A DNA stretch of 64,000 nucleotides. Origin: Enterococcus larvae (GTDB lineage: Bacteria > Bacillota > Bacilli > Lactobacillales > Enterococcaceae). Both the position numbers and the translations under genes were made by a program. The stretch spans positions 62,001-126,000 of the forward strand of contig NZ_JAEDXU010000007.1 in NCBI RefSeq assembly GCF_017830045.1, in the 5' to 3' direction. Numbering within the stretch: the first letter of the stretch is position 1; each line of letters begins with the position of its first letter. The notes below the pieces were generated by a model. The model was not told where the DNA came from, did not search any database, and saw only the letters and a list, made by a program, of their open reading frames with translations. Shown piece after piece: positions 26,907 through 37,456 of the stretch.

Positions 26907-29900
26907 TCATTCAGTATAATATTGACTGACATAGTCTATGCTTGATTTATCTGTTACTAGACAACTAAGTTCTTTTTGTTCGGTTTTACCACTATTCATC
27001 AGCCAATTTAATGAACCGATAAATAAATAAGTATTGTCTATCATCAGTAATTTCACATGTGATGGTGGATTATGGATAAGGTCGTCTTTCAATAGTTTGC
27101 TTAGAGCGGTTATAGCCTTTGCCGCTCCGTCTTTATTCCACGGCATATCCCTATTTACGATTTCATCAACTTCTGTTTCCGGCGATCGTTTCTTACCTTT
27201 ATGACCAAAAAATATTTTGACCGTAGATTCTTGTTCAAGTTGCTTGGCTATAATCTGTAAGAAGTCTTCGTTTACTACATAGTCACTGATCCAAGGAGAA
27301 ACAACAGTGATACTTTTCTCTGCCAGCCTAATGAGATTCATCAATAGCTCATTGTGTTCTTTACCACCATAAACGATATTCTCTGGTATCGTTTCATGTA
27401 AGTAATCGGTAATCGGAGATTGCTGAATGGTCAGAGAAGGACCGGATAGAATATTTATAATCTTTTTTAAATCATGATTATCTTCTGTAATCGTCATTGA
27501 ATCAAAAAGACTGTAGGTTTTCCCATACTCAACGATTGTTTGTAATGCGTTATTTAGATAGTTTTGTGCTTCTCGAGCAGCATCAAAGTTACCAACATAG
27601 ATAAATTGTTCCTTCGCTCTTGAGAAAGCCACATTTAACAAGTTTGCTTTATTTCCGATAAACTTCGTCAAGCCATTTGAATTTTTGTTTAAATTATCAA
27701 CCACACTTGAAAAAATAATAATTTTCTTTTCATCCCCTTGGAATGTATGAACGGTACCTACAGCGATTTCTTTATTAAAAATACTATCTATTTTTTTTGC
27801 TTGTAATGAAAATGGCGTAATGATACCTATGTTTTTCTTAACTTCCTCACCATGTTCTTCTACAAGAGCTTCAACAATTCTTTTACAGGCATCAATCTCT
27901 GCCTGATTGAAATGCTGTGTGGATTTAGTTCCGCGGATATCAAACGCCAATAAATTTTTATCAAGCAATTTTCCTTCGGTAGTGTCTTGCTTCATGAACG
28001 TTAGCACATTGTCATAAACATACTGATTTGAAAATTTCATAATTGATTTTTCACATCTCATATGTTCATTAAGAACAATTGCATTTTTCACCTGATTTCT
28101 CTCTTCATAAAAATTACTGGCCTTAATAGCATAAGATTGTGCACTGGTAGTGTTAAGGCAGAGTGAAGAGTAGGATTCTTCACTCAATAATTCTGTATAT
28201 TTTTCTTGTAAGATTCTTTCAGGAACGGAAATAATTGGTTCTATCTGATTCGTGTCACCCACAAATACAGCTTTTCTAGCTCGATATAAAGGTGCTGCTG
28301 CATAATAAGAAACAATCTGCCCACTTTCATCAAATAGAAGTAAATCAAACAGATTTTCAATCATTGGAAAGGTCTGTTTTCTAAATGAGTGAAGCGTAGT
28401 AGAGACGACCGGAAAACATAAGAAAAACGTTTCATAAAGAGTCCGCAGTAAATCTGCTCTAGAATCATCGTAAGGTTTGTTCCCATTGTAAAGACATTTG
28501 AACCACATACAATCTTTTGAAAGGACTTTTTCAAGGTTCTTTAAAACAAACTGTTTATTTTTTATGATATAGACTTCCAGCAATTTGAGCGAATGGTGAA
28601 ACATCTCTTCTCGAAGCTTTAAAATATACATTGAATTCTTTAATACATGTGCTTGAGATTCCCACAATGACCCACTATCACAATTTTTCGAATAGTTATC
28701 AATTTGTTCTGAAATTGTAGTAAATTCTTTGACTACACTTTCTTTCACTCGTACTTCCTTTAAAAGTTGAGTTTTCAGATCACTCTTTGAAGTGATAGTC
28801 TCTTTGAGGGTGTAAAGTTGAGCATTTTTTTCAAGTAAGCGTTGTTCGAGAATAGTTTGCTGAGCGCTTGTTTTTTCAAGGGCAGCATTAATATTTTTTA
28901 TTAGGTCGGATATATAGTCCAACGAAGGGTACATAGAAAGAAGTTCTTTGGTAGAGCTAAGTATGACCGGAAGCTTACAAAGAAATCTTGTTGTAGGACT
29001 TATTTTTTCAAAAGCCTCTTTTGCAGCGAATAGTTTCCTTTTTTCTTCATTATTTTTATCAGTCTCTTGTCTATTTTGCTTGATACTTGAAGATATGATA
29101 GTGATATCTTTTTCCAGATCATCTAACTGTGCCTGTGAGTTTTTAAGTTGGTGCTCGTTTTCTTCAGCTAGTTTCACAGCATTTTTGACCTCATTTTGAA
29201 CACGTACTTTATTTTCATTGAGTTCTTTGTCATTAGAGATTGCTGTCTGCTCTTTGAAAAGTAAAAATTGATTGAGGAAAGTATTATATTCTTCAAGTTT
29301 CTGCTGGGTAATTTTAAATGAAGCAATTGTTTTTTCTTCTGTTCCTTCAGCAAGTTCAGCATCAGCTAAATATTTTAGAAAGGGAACAAAAAAGTTTTGG
29401 TGAAAATTTTTAACATTTTCATATTTTCCTAAACGTGCACAAAGAGTACCGTTAATAGTTTCGTCATTGAGTGAAGCTGCAAACTCAGAAAAAAATGGTA
29501 CCTCTTTAATCAATTCCAGTCCGATGTTATTAATAGCCTTGTTATTCGTGCTAGTAAGGATGATAGAATCAAGGTTTTTTCCACCTAATGGAGAGCGATA
29601 AATATTTTTCTTATCAAGTTGCCACTCCGCATCCCATACATCTAACAACCTGTTAGCTTTACGAACAAGCGTGTCTGCAATAATTTCTTTTAATAAAGTC
29701 GTTTTACCAGTACCGGGAGGCCCTTCAATAGCTAAAAAATCTGTTTTAGGTAAGAGATTCACCAGTTCCCATTGCTTAGAGGTAACAGGATACTCACTCT
29801 GATAACTGCCGTAGTGGAAACTCTCACTAAGTGAAATGGTGTTCAAATTTACTTGCTCTTGATTATGAAATAAATAGCTACGGAGTAAAGGCGGGAGTTG

Positions 29901-30686
29901 CTCTTCTTCTTTATCTATATGACTATGCAGCGTTTTAAGCTCATCTTCAAAACAACTGCCGGATATACTCGCCAAAGATTCACAGGAAATTTTTAGCTGA
30001 GCAGCCAGATGCCAATCGCTGACATTTGTATTAACCAGATTTAGCTGGAAACCCAGTGCGTTTTTAAATTCATCTAGGAATAATCTATTAAATTCTTCAA
30101 TATCGGTTACGTCTTCAATTGCATTTGTTGCAACAATTAAATCATCTATCTGCTCAGCGTAAAGATTTCTTACATCAAGTGTTTCTTGCTGCAGCTGAGC
30201 GGCAAGAAGAATGATCAGCGCTTCTTTATTTACAACAAAATCTGTGATTTCATAATTTTTCTCTGCTATTTTACATGTAAAAGACAGGACGGGGCGTTCA
30301 TTCTTCTCATTGTTAATTAGTATAGGATAGAACAAGTAAAATTCATTATTTGCTTTTATTTCTTCGATAAGTGTTTTATCATCTGGATAAATTTTTGTAT
30401 TACGCAATATATCTTCTTCGAGTAATTGTTCTAATGTACTGCTGCCAAGCAGATAATTTTTCAACTTGATTTCATCTACTCGATTTTTAGGAATACTTTT
30501 TTTCTCGGTCAGCCACTCTGAGAGTTTTTTTGTTTTTTGCTGTGTCATATAATTTGAAAAAGTTAGAAAACTACTGTCCTCTAGTTTCAAACTTTTACAG
30601 GTTAGTTTATCGATAGAAGTAGTTAATAAACTATTATAAAAATCATATTCATAAAAATAATTAATAATATTACTTGCTTTTCCCAT
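26907..30686 (-). CDS. SF1 helicase fused to a PLD nuclease, Mokosh type II-like defence protein
   Basis: 1259 aa. The N-terminal third is unclassified. The helicase of the UPF1/COG1112 kind has Walker A EGPPGTGKTT (residues 321-330), Walker B LLLFDESGQ, VFVGDTNQIEP, and the late motifs TVHTFQGDE and NVAFSRAKEQ. A long coiled coil is inserted between Walker A and B (about 430-660). The C-terminal phospholipase-D-type domain has HVKLLMID (HxKxxxxD) then IGSLNW, which is nuclease-like. A helicase plus PLD on one chain is the layout described for type II Mokosh (MkoC). It is divergent from a type I RM operon. The ATG has GGAG 7 nt upstream. Confidence 0.8.
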   Translation of the reverse strand: MGKASNIINYFYEYDFYNSLLTTSIDKLTCKSLKLEDSSFLTFSNYMTQQKTKKLSEWLTEKKSIPKNRVDEIKLKNYLLGSSTLEQLLEEDILRNTKIYPDDKTLIEEIKANNEFYLFYPILINNEKNERPVLSFTCKIAEKNYEITDFVVNKEALIILLAAQLQQETLDVRNLYAEQIDDLIVATNAIEDVTDIEEFNRLFLDEFKNALGFQLNLVNTNVSDWHLAAQLKISCESLASISGSCFEDELKTLHSHIDKEEEQLPPLLRSYLFHNQEQVNLNTISLSESFHYGSYQSEYPVTSKQWELVNLLPKTDFLAIEGPPGTGKTTLLKEIIADTLVRKANRLLDVWDAEWQLDKKNIYRSPLGGKNLDSIILTSTNNKAINNIGLELIKEVPFFSEFAASLNDETINGTLCARLGKYENVKNFHQNFFVPFLKYLADAELAEGTEEKTIASFKITQQKLEEYNTFLNQFLLFKEQTAISNDKELNENKVRVQNEVKNAVKLAEENEHQLKNSQAQLDDLEKDITIISSSIKQNRQETDKNNEEKRKLFAAKEAFEKISPTTRFLCKLPVILSSTKELLSMYPSLDYISDLIKNINAALEKTSAQQTILEQRLLEKNAQLYTLKETITSKSDLKTQLLKEVRVKESVVKEFTTISEQIDNYSKNCDSGSLWESQAHVLKNSMYILKLREEMFHHSLKLLEVYIIKNKQFVLKNLEKVLSKDCMWFKCLYNGNKPYDDSRADLLRTLYETFFLCFPVVSTTLHSFRKQTFPMIENLFDLLLFDESGQIVSYYAAAPLYRARKAVFVGDTNQIEPIISVPERILQEKYTELLSEESYSSLCLNTTSAQSYAIKASNFYEERNQVKNAIVLNEHMRCEKSIMKFSNQYVYDNVLTFMKQDTTEGKLLDKNLLAFDIRGTKSTQHFNQAEIDACKRIVEALVEEHGEEVKKNIGIITPFSLQAKKIDSIFNKEIAVGTVHTFQGDEKKIIIFSSVVDNLNKNSNGLTKFIGNKANLLNVAFSRAKEQFIYVGNFDAAREAQNYLNNALQTIVEYGKTYSLFDSMTITEDNHDLKKIINILSGPSLTIQQSPITDYLHETIPENIVYGGKEHNELLMNLIRLAEKSITVVSPWISDYVVNEDFLQIIAKQLEQESTVKIFFGHKGKKRSPETEVDEIVNRDMPWNKDGAAKAITALSKLLKDDLIHNPPSHVKLLMIDNTYLFIGSLNWLMNSGKTEQKELSCLVTDKSSIDYVSQYYTE

Positions 30687-30745
30687 TTTATTACTCCTTA
30701 TTTGTTATTTTACATTTTAAAATGTGTATACGCTTAATAGTTTAA

Positions 30746-30774
30746 AATATATTATAATTGAGTTGGATTGTCAA
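30746..30774 (-). promoter_or_regulatory. promoter of the helicase/PLD gene
   Basis: On the minus strand TTGACA (30769-30774) and TATATT (30746-30751), 17 bp apart. Confidence 0.65.
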
Positions 30775-30780
30775 CGAAAA

Positions 30781-30864
30781 TAGTAATTTGATTAAAGAAC
30801 TTTTTGTCGTTGACAAAATAAATGTAGAATGCTATTCTTTCGTTAGTAATTTAATTAAAGAACT
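30781..30864 (+). promoter_or_regulatory. RM operon promoter flanked by direct repeats
   Basis: TTGACA (30810-30815) and TATTCT (30833-30838), 17 bp apart. A 21-bp direct repeat differing at one base brackets it: 30781-30801 and 30844-30864 (consensus TAGTAATTTRATTAAAGAAC, R = G/A). The second copy would overlap the transcript start, so repressor binding is plausible. Confidence 0.6.
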
Positions 30865-30880
30865 ATGAGGAGGTGTTTGG

Positions 30881-31456
30881 ATGAAGCTGTCAGAAGTTAT
30901 TGAAATCAAGCTGGGAATGAATCTTTCTCGTCATAAAGAGAAAGCTGAGTTAAAAATATACTCTAATGATGATTTGTTAGCTGATTTAAATGGTCTCTCG
31001 CATTCACCAGTTTATTCTAGACATCCTGTGATTATGGATAAACAAATGACTCATTGTGTGGATAAAGGGGATATTATCTATAGCTTTATTAATTCAATCG
31101 CCGGGTTGGTGAGTTCACACAATTCAGGAAAAATTATCAATCAAAATTTTGCGAGAATAGTGGTCGATTCAACAAAACTTGACAGTAGCTATCTTTGCTA
31201 TCTATTGAATGATAATGTGGAAATTGAGAAACAAAAGGCACTATTAATGCAAGGATCTACGCTTAGGAAACTTTCTCCGGCAAGTATTAGAAATTTTGAC
31301 GTGGATCTTCCTGACCTGGATAAGCAGAGAGTGATAGGAACCCTTTACTTGGACTGGCTAAAAAGACAAGCTTTGGCGAAAAAACAGTTAGAGCTAGAAG
31401 AGTCTGTTTTTATGAATTTTCTTGATAAAATGAATACAACAACAATAGAAAAGTGA
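30881..31456 (+). CDS. half-size HsdS-like specificity protein with one TRD
   Basis: 191 aa, about half of a normal HsdS. A single TRD-like region (MKLSEVIEIKLGMNLSRHKEK ... VDKGDIIYSFINSIAGLVS ... NQNFARIVV) is followed by one C-terminal helical spacer (DKQRVIGTLYLDWLKRQALAKKQLELEE). It has a strong AGGAGG site and is the first gene of the RM operon, with the hsdM start directly after its stop. It may dimerise to give a palindromic target, swap with the full HsdS, or regulate the complex. It has no frameshift, so it looks functional rather than decayed. Confidence 0.75.
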   Translation: MKLSEVIEIKLGMNLSRHKEKAELKIYSNDDLLADLNGLSHSPVYSRHPVIMDKQMTHCVDKGDIIYSFINSIAGLVSSHNSGKIINQNFARIVVDSTKLDSSYLCYLLNDNVEIEKQKALLMQGSTLRKLSPASIRNFDVDLPDLDKQRVIGTLYLDWLKRQALAKKQLELEESVFMNFLDKMNTTTIEK

Positions 31457-31467
31457 GGAATCAAATC

Positions 31468-33063
31468 ATGGGAGCGGAATTAAATCAGAAATTATTCAGT
31501 GCAGCGGATAATCTTCGCAGCAAGATGGATGCATCAGAATATAAAAACTATTTATTGGGATTGATTTTCTACAAATATCTTTCGGATAAGCTGCTGCAAA
31601 AAGTAGTAGAACTAGCAGATATGTCGTTGGAAGAGTATGACACACAAGAGAAACAAACAGAGCTGTATAGAGAGTTATTATCTGATGAAGAAAGTAAGAA
31701 AGACCTGATTGCTACATTGGTGGATACGTTAGGCTATGATATCGAACCAGAATATCTTTTCGGTGTATTGACAGAGCAAGCAAAGAAAAATGTTTTTCAG
31801 CTAAATGAGTTGAATAAAGCGTTTATTCAGCTTTCTACAGAATATGTTCAATTCAATGGACTATTTGATGATGTCGATTTGCAGTCAAAGAAATTAGGTT
31901 CAGATGATCAGCAGCGAAATGTGACGATTACAGAAGTCATAAAGAAACTAAATGATGTGGATGTTCTTGGACATGATGGGGATGTGATCGGTGATGCCTA
32001 TGAATTTCTTATTAGTCAATTTGCTTCTGAAGCCGGAAAAAAAGCCGGAGAATTTTATACACCGCATATGGTATCGGATATGATGGCGCAAATTGTAGCA
32101 TTAGGACAGGAAGAGAAAAAGCTTTTTAGTGTCTTTGATCCAACGATGGGTTCAGGTTCATTGATGCTGAATGTGCGGAATTATTTAACCTATCCTAATA
32201 ATGTGAAATACCATGGACAGGAATTGAATACAACTACCTATAATTTGGCAAAAATGAATTTGATTCTGCATGGTGTGGATGGCGAAGACATGAATTTGCG
32301 GAATGGGGATACCCTGAATAGAGATTGGCCTATGGATGAACCTTATACATTTGATTCTGTCGTCATGAATCCACCGTATTCAGCGAAATGGTCTGCGGAT
32401 GATACCTTTATGGATGATTCCCGCTTTAATCGTTATGGAAAACTAGCTCCGAAATCGAAAGCCGATTTTGCTTTTCTGCTGCATGGTTATTATCATTTGA
32501 AAGAAACAGGAACAATGGCTATTGTCTTACCACATGGCGTATTATTCCGTGGAGCCGCAGAAGGAGTCATTCGGAAAAAATTACTGGAAGATGGCAGCAT
32601 TTACGCAGTTATTGGCATGCCGGCAAACTTGTTCTTTGGCACATCCATTCCGACAACGGTTATTATCCTGAAAAAGAATCGTACGGCTCGGGATGTCTTG
32701 TTTATTGATGCCAGCAATGATTTCATTAAAGGGAAAAATCAAAATAAATTATCAGAAGAAAATATAGAGAAAATTATCGCTACTTATAAGGAAAGAAAAG
32801 ATGTAGAAAAATATGCTCACGTAGCAAGCTTTGATGAAATCAAAGAGAATGACTACAACTTGAACATCCCGCGTTATGTTGATACGTTTGAAGAGGAAGA
32901 GCCAATTGATCTGGCAGTAGTTGGAGCAGAAATCAAAGAGCTTCGCAAAGAGAAAAAAGTATTGGAAGCCAGTTTATTCGAGACGATTTCATCACTGCAA
33001 TTCGGTGCTGAAAATAAGGAATGGATAAAAGGCGCATTAGAGGTGTTTGAACATGACGAATAG
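31468..33063 (+). CDS. hsdM: type I restriction-modification DNA methyltransferase HsdM
   Basis: 531 aa from the ATG at 31468 (TGAGGAA upstream). Features: N-terminal HsdM helical domain (FSAADNLRSKMDASEYKNYLLGLIFYKYL), FYTPHMVSDMM, SAM motif DPTMGSGSLM and catalytic NPPY (VMNPPYSAKW). N6-adenine methyltransferase acting with HsdS. It differs clearly from the island HsdM (NPPF, DPSAGSG), so it is a separate type I subfamily. The 3' end overlaps the following hsdS by 11 bp. Confidence 0.94.
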   Translation: MGAELNQKLFSAADNLRSKMDASEYKNYLLGLIFYKYLSDKLLQKVVELADMSLEEYDTQEKQTELYRELLSDEESKKDLIATLVDTLGYDIEPEYLFGVLTEQAKKNVFQLNELNKAFIQLSTEYVQFNGLFDDVDLQSKKLGSDDQQRNVTITEVIKKLNDVDVLGHDGDVIGDAYEFLISQFASEAGKKAGEFYTPHMVSDMMAQIVALGQEEKKLFSVFDPTMGSGSLMLNVRNYLTYPNNVKYHGQELNTTTYNLAKMNLILHGVDGEDMNLRNGDTLNRDWPMDEPYTFDSVVMNPPYSAKWSADDTFMDDSRFNRYGKLAPKSKADFAFLLHGYYHLKETGTMAIVLPHGVLFRGAAEGVIRKKLLEDGSIYAVIGMPANLFFGTSIPTTVIILKKNRTARDVLFIDASNDFIKGKNQNKLSEENIEKIIATYKERKDVEKYAHVASFDEIKENDYNLNIPRYVDTFEEEEPIDLAVVGAEIKELRKEKKVLEASLFETISSLQFGAENKEWIKGALEVFEHDE

Positions 33064-34270
33064 GAAAGAGCCGGAAATACGGTTTTCTGGGTTTGATGAT
33101 GCATGGAAGCAAAAGAAGTTAGGGGAAGTTTTTAATCAAACAGTAGAATATGTAAATCCTAATGAAGCCAATCTTGCGTTATGGAGTGTGACTGTAGAAA
33201 ATGGTTTAACCCCTAAAACTGAGAGATATAATAGAGAAGCATTAGTCAAGAAGAATGATAAATTTAAAGTAGTTCATGTTGGTGATATAGTTTATAACCC
33301 TATGAATCTTACTATAGGAGCGGTTGGATTTAATAAATCTAATCATAGTGTAGCTGTATCAGGATACTATATTACAATGAATATGAATGATGAATTTAGC
33401 AATAGTTATTTTAGCATTTGGTTAACATCGCCAAATGCAATTAAACAATACAAGTTATATGCTACTGGTTCGTTAATTGAAAAACAAAGAGTCCAGTTTC
33501 CAATATTATCATTGATAAAAACTTATATACCAAGTTGCAAAGAACAGGAGGAAATTGGTACTTTCTTCAAAAAAATCGATGACGCTATCGCTCTTCATCA
33601 GCAAGAACTTTCTACTTTGAAGCAAACCAAACAAGGCTTTTTACAAAAAATGTTTCCAAAAGAGGGAAAAAAAGTTCCGGAAATTCGGTTTCCAGGATTT
33701 ACTGACGATTGGGAACAGCGTAAGTTGGGAGAATTGGCTGAAATCATTGGTGGTGGAACACCAAGTACTTCTAATATTGAATATTGGAATGGTGATATTG
33801 ATTGGTATTCACCTGCCGAAATTGGTGAACAGATTTACGTTTCAGGAAGCAAAAAGAAAATAACTGAAAAGGGTTTGAGAAAAAGTTCGGCAAAAATTCA
33901 TCCAGTGGGAACCGTTCTTTTTACTTCAAGAGCGGGAATTGGAAATACTGCAATATTAGCTAAAGAAGGAGCAACTAATCAGGGATTTCAATCTATCATC
34001 CCCAAAGAGACTCTACTTGATTCCTATTTCGTTTTTTCGAGAACACATGAGTTGAAAAGATACGGTGAGATGTCTGGTGCTGGCTCAACTTTTGTAGAAG
34101 TTTCTGGTAAGCAAATGGCCAAGATGCCAATTTTAGTGCCAAATTTCAATGAGCAAAAGAAGATTGGTGCTTTCTTCAAACAACTTGACAATACTATCGC
34201 TCTTCATCAGCGTGAGTTGGAGCTTTTACAGGCGACGAAGAAGGCGTTCTTACAAAAAATGTTTGTATAG
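33053..34270 (+). CDS. hsdS: type I specificity subunit HsdS, two TRDs
   Basis: 405 aa from the ATG at 33053. Two internally repeated halves each start with PEIRFxGFxDxWxQxKLGE (near residues 6 and 207) and each end in a spacer helix with IALHQxEL and FLQKMF. This repeat symmetry is normal for HsdS and permits recombination of halves. It is placed between hsdM and hsdR. The operon also carries a half-size relative at its start, giving two possible specificities. Confidence 0.93.
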   Translation: MTNRKEPEIRFSGFDDAWKQKKLGEVFNQTVEYVNPNEANLALWSVTVENGLTPKTERYNREALVKKNDKFKVVHVGDIVYNPMNLTIGAVGFNKSNHSVAVSGYYITMNMNDEFSNSYFSIWLTSPNAIKQYKLYATGSLIEKQRVQFPILSLIKTYIPSCKEQEEIGTFFKKIDDAIALHQQELSTLKQTKQGFLQKMFPKEGKKVPEIRFPGFTDDWEQRKLGELAEIIGGGTPSTSNIEYWNGDIDWYSPAEIGEQIYVSGSKKKITEKGLRKSSAKIHPVGTVLFTSRAGIGNTAILAKEGATNQGFQSIIPKETLLDSYFVFSRTHELKRYGEMSGAGSTFVEVSGKQMAKMPILVPNFNEQKKIGAFFKQLDNTIALHQRELELLQATKKAFLQKMFV

Positions 34271-34282
34271 GAGGTGAATGGA

Positions 34283-37200
34283 ATGAATAAAATTACCTAT
34301 CGAGATGAAGCAATGACTGAAGCGCAATTGATTGATGTTCTTGGGGAAGGGCATAATCAGTGGACTTATCGACCGGAACTGAAATCTGAGGAAGACCTTT
34401 GGCAGAACCTACGTCAAAAAATCGAGCAATATAATGTTTCTGAAATTGGGGAATACTCTCTTACTAATCAGGAGTTTGAAAAGATCAAAACGGAGTTGCT
34501 GCTTCGAACACAAACGCCTTTCGATGCCGCTAAATGGCTCAAAGGCGAGAATGGCATTGCTCGTATTACAATTGAGAGAGAAGATATTTCTTTGGGCTCG
34601 TTATCAGTGGTTTTGTATTCCAATCAAGATATAAATGGCGGAGATAATTCTTACGAAATCGTTCATCAGATTGCTAAGAAGAAAAGTAGTGCTGATGGAC
34701 GAGATCGTCGATTTGATGTGACGCTATTGATTAGAGGATTGCCGATTATCCAAATAGAGCTAAAGCAAATTACTGCCAAAGATGGTGTGTATCAAGCCTT
34801 TAATCAAATCAAGAAGTACTCAGAAGAAGGAGCATTTCGAAACAATATTTTTTCAACACTGCAATTATTTGTCGTTTCCAATGAACAGACAACAAGGTAT
34901 TTTGCTAATGCACTACCAAAGGATATGCATCAAAAGTTCTTGTTTAGCTGGCGAACAAAAAAGAATCATAAGGTAGACAATCTTTATGAATTTTCTAAAC
35001 AGGTCTTGAATATCCCTGATGCTCATCGCTTGATTGCCAATTACACGATTGTTAGTGAAGATCAAGATAACAAAACATTGATGGTTTTACATCCCTATCA
35101 GATTCATGCGATACAAGCATTGTTTACTGCTGCGAATAAGCATCAGTCTGGCTATGTTTGGCATGCGACAGGTTCAGGGAAGACTTTAACCAGTTTCGTA
35201 GCAACTAAACTATTGGCAAGAAAATCGGGTATTGATCGTACCATTATGTTGGTCGACCGGAAGGATTTAGATAGCCAGACGACTGGCGAGTTTACCAAAT
35301 TTGCGTCGGAGTTCAATACAGGGCTTTCATCTGGTAAGGCAAAAGCCAATAGTTTGATTATTGGAACGGATAATGTAGATGATCTTCGAGAAACGCTTTT
35401 GGCAGATGCAAATTCGAATGTTGTGATTATCACAACACGTCAAAAGTTAGGGAAAGCACTAGAACAAGCAAGAAGACAGGAAAAACGAAAAGGAACCAAA
35501 CGTTTTGAAAAATTATTAGGTCAACATCTGGTATTTATTGTGGATGAATGTCATCGAGCATTAAGCGCCGAGGGAATGAAAGAAATCAAAGAATTTTTTC
35601 CAAACTCTACATGGTTTGGTTTTACAGGAACGCCGATTTTTGATGAAAATAAGAAACAGGCGAAAGGAAAATTGGCACGGACAACGCCTGATCAGTATGG
35701 GGAAGAGCTACATGCATATACGATTAAAAATGCTTTGGAAGATGCATCGGTTCTTGGTTTTCAGGTAGAGCATGAAGACACCATTGAGCCGACTTCTTTA
35801 GATAATCTGATTCATCATGAATTACGTAAAGTAGAAAAATACGCAGCGTACTCACCTGAACAAATCAATAAAAAAATTGATCAAATGGATGAGATAAAAA
35901 AAGAAGAATATATTGATAGCAGTGTCTATGAACGAGATGGACATATCCAAAAAGTTATCCACAAGATTTTTCGTCCTGATAATGCTTATACGAAATTTGA
36001 TTTTGCCAATGGTCGTCCGCAAAAATCCGCGATTCTCACAACAAGCTCTATTGCGATGGCAAAAAAATATTATCAAGCTATCAAAGATATGACAAAAGAA
36101 GAAGGCTGGCTGCAAAAAGAGTTTGCCAATCATCCAATAAGGGAAGGTCGTGCAATTACGGACCCTGATTTTCCTAGAATAGCTATCACGTATTCATTGG
36201 ATGAAAATAAAGAGGATAGCAAAGAGAAGCAAGATGAGATGAAAAAAATCATCAAGGAATACAATGCGTATTATGGAACAGCTTGGTCGTTGGGAACGCT
36301 TGAACGCTACAATGGCGATATCAACAATCGTTTAGCGCGTAAAAAAGCTGAATTCAAACAATTTGGACGTCAGGTGGACTTAGTTATTGTCGTTGATAGA
36401 TTATTGACAGGCTTTGATGCACCGACAATTCAAACGCTATTTGTTGATCGTAATTTGGAATATGCGGGATTGATTCAAGCATTTTCTCGCACAAATAGAA
36501 CCTACCCTGGAAAAGAAAAAGGCTTGATCGTTACTTTCCGTAAACCAAATATAATGAAACAGAATGTAGCAGATGCGACACGGCTATATTCAGAAGTGAA
36601 AGAAGAATCAGGGCTGATTTATCCAACATATGAGGAATCTAAGAAACGTTTTGAAGAAGCCTATTTGAAAATCAAAGAATTTACTATTGTACCGGGCATA
36701 GATGAACATACACCGTTGGAAACAAGGATAGAATATGTAAAGGCTTTTCAAACGTTAAATAATTCGTATAAGGCAATCGTGACGTATGATGAATATAATG
36801 ACGAAATGGAAAAGTCAGATACACTGCAAGAAAAAGTAGGGATTATTGAAGAGCAATTTGGCATATACCAGACAGTCAAAGGCTCCTTAACAGATCCGGG
36901 TGAAATAGATCCGGACGGCGATCCCGATTTTTCAGATATTGAATTTTATGGTGATAACAATATTAAGTATTATGATATAGACTCCAAATATATCGATCAA
37001 TTGCTGGGAACCTATTCTGCAAACAGCCAAGATGTTCGGGAAGAAATTGAAGCAGCGTTGAAAAAATTAAATAAATCTGACTATGTCAGAGACGTTTATC
37101 GTGAGATTTTGAATGCGATCGATAATAAAGAAATTCAAGAGAATGAGGACATTTTTGTAATCAAGCGACAATTTTTCACACAAGCAAAGGATAGTGAAAT

Positions 37201-37441
37201 CAAGCATTTTTCTCAAGAATGGCTTGTTTCAGAAAATACGCTTCATTCTTCTGCGGTCCAGTATCTGATTGGTATGGATCAAATACCGGGGATTGGAGAT
37301 ATTATTGACAGTAAGGATTATGAAAGCTATAAAGCGCTTCATCCAGAAGTGAAGCCATTCCAATACCCGCAAGCCATGAAACGAGCTTGGAGAGAATTAC
37401 TAGATAACGTGATTCTGTCGTTAGATGATGAATTACGATAA
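34283..37441 (+). CDS. hsdR: type I restriction endonuclease/translocase HsdR
   Basis: 1052 aa from the ATG at 34283, with AGGAGG 8 nt upstream; an in-frame GTG at 34274 is too close. Nuclease core RRFDVTLLIRGLPIIQIELKQ (E-x-K). Motor motifs: HATGSGKTLTSF (Walker A), VDECHRALSAEG (DEAD-type box), FTGTPIF, LLTGFDAPTIQTLFVDR and QAFSRTNRTY. It cuts DNA lacking the HsdM mark. The motif details differ from the island HsdR (IDEAHRSY), confirming two unrelated type I systems. Confidence 0.94.
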   Translation: MNKITYRDEAMTEAQLIDVLGEGHNQWTYRPELKSEEDLWQNLRQKIEQYNVSEIGEYSLTNQEFEKIKTELLLRTQTPFDAAKWLKGENGIARITIEREDISLGSLSVVLYSNQDINGGDNSYEIVHQIAKKKSSADGRDRRFDVTLLIRGLPIIQIELKQITAKDGVYQAFNQIKKYSEEGAFRNNIFSTLQLFVVSNEQTTRYFANALPKDMHQKFLFSWRTKKNHKVDNLYEFSKQVLNIPDAHRLIANYTIVSEDQDNKTLMVLHPYQIHAIQALFTAANKHQSGYVWHATGSGKTLTSFVATKLLARKSGIDRTIMLVDRKDLDSQTTGEFTKFASEFNTGLSSGKAKANSLIIGTDNVDDLRETLLADANSNVVIITTRQKLGKALEQARRQEKRKGTKRFEKLLGQHLVFIVDECHRALSAEGMKEIKEFFPNSTWFGFTGTPIFDENKKQAKGKLARTTPDQYGEELHAYTIKNALEDASVLGFQVEHEDTIEPTSLDNLIHHELRKVEKYAAYSPEQINKKIDQMDEIKKEEYIDSSVYERDGHIQKVIHKIFRPDNAYTKFDFANGRPQKSAILTTSSIAMAKKYYQAIKDMTKEEGWLQKEFANHPIREGRAITDPDFPRIAITYSLDENKEDSKEKQDEMKKIIKEYNAYYGTAWSLGTLERYNGDINNRLARKKAEFKQFGRQVDLVIVVDRLLTGFDAPTIQTLFVDRNLEYAGLIQAFSRTNRTYPGKEKGLIVTFRKPNIMKQNVADATRLYSEVKEESGLIYPTYEESKKRFEEAYLKIKEFTIVPGIDEHTPLETRIEYVKAFQTLNNSYKAIVTYDEYNDEMEKSDTLQEKVGIIEEQFGIYQTVKGSLTDPGEIDPDGDPDFSDIEFYGDNNIKYYDIDSKYIDQLLGTYSANSQDVREEIEAALKKLNKSDYVRDVYREILNAIDNKEIQENEDIFVIKRQFFTQAKDSEIKHFSQEWLVSENTLHSSAVQYLIGMDQIPGIGDIIDSKDYESYKALHPEVKPFQYPQAMKRAWRELLDNVILSLDDELR

Positions 37442-37456
37442 GTAGGAGGTGCATAA

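Noticed and set aside
9030-33063. Idea that the two type I systems are duplicates
   Set aside because: HsdM and HsdR motifs differ (NPPF/NPPY, DEAH/DECH) and gene orders differ; they are independent systems.
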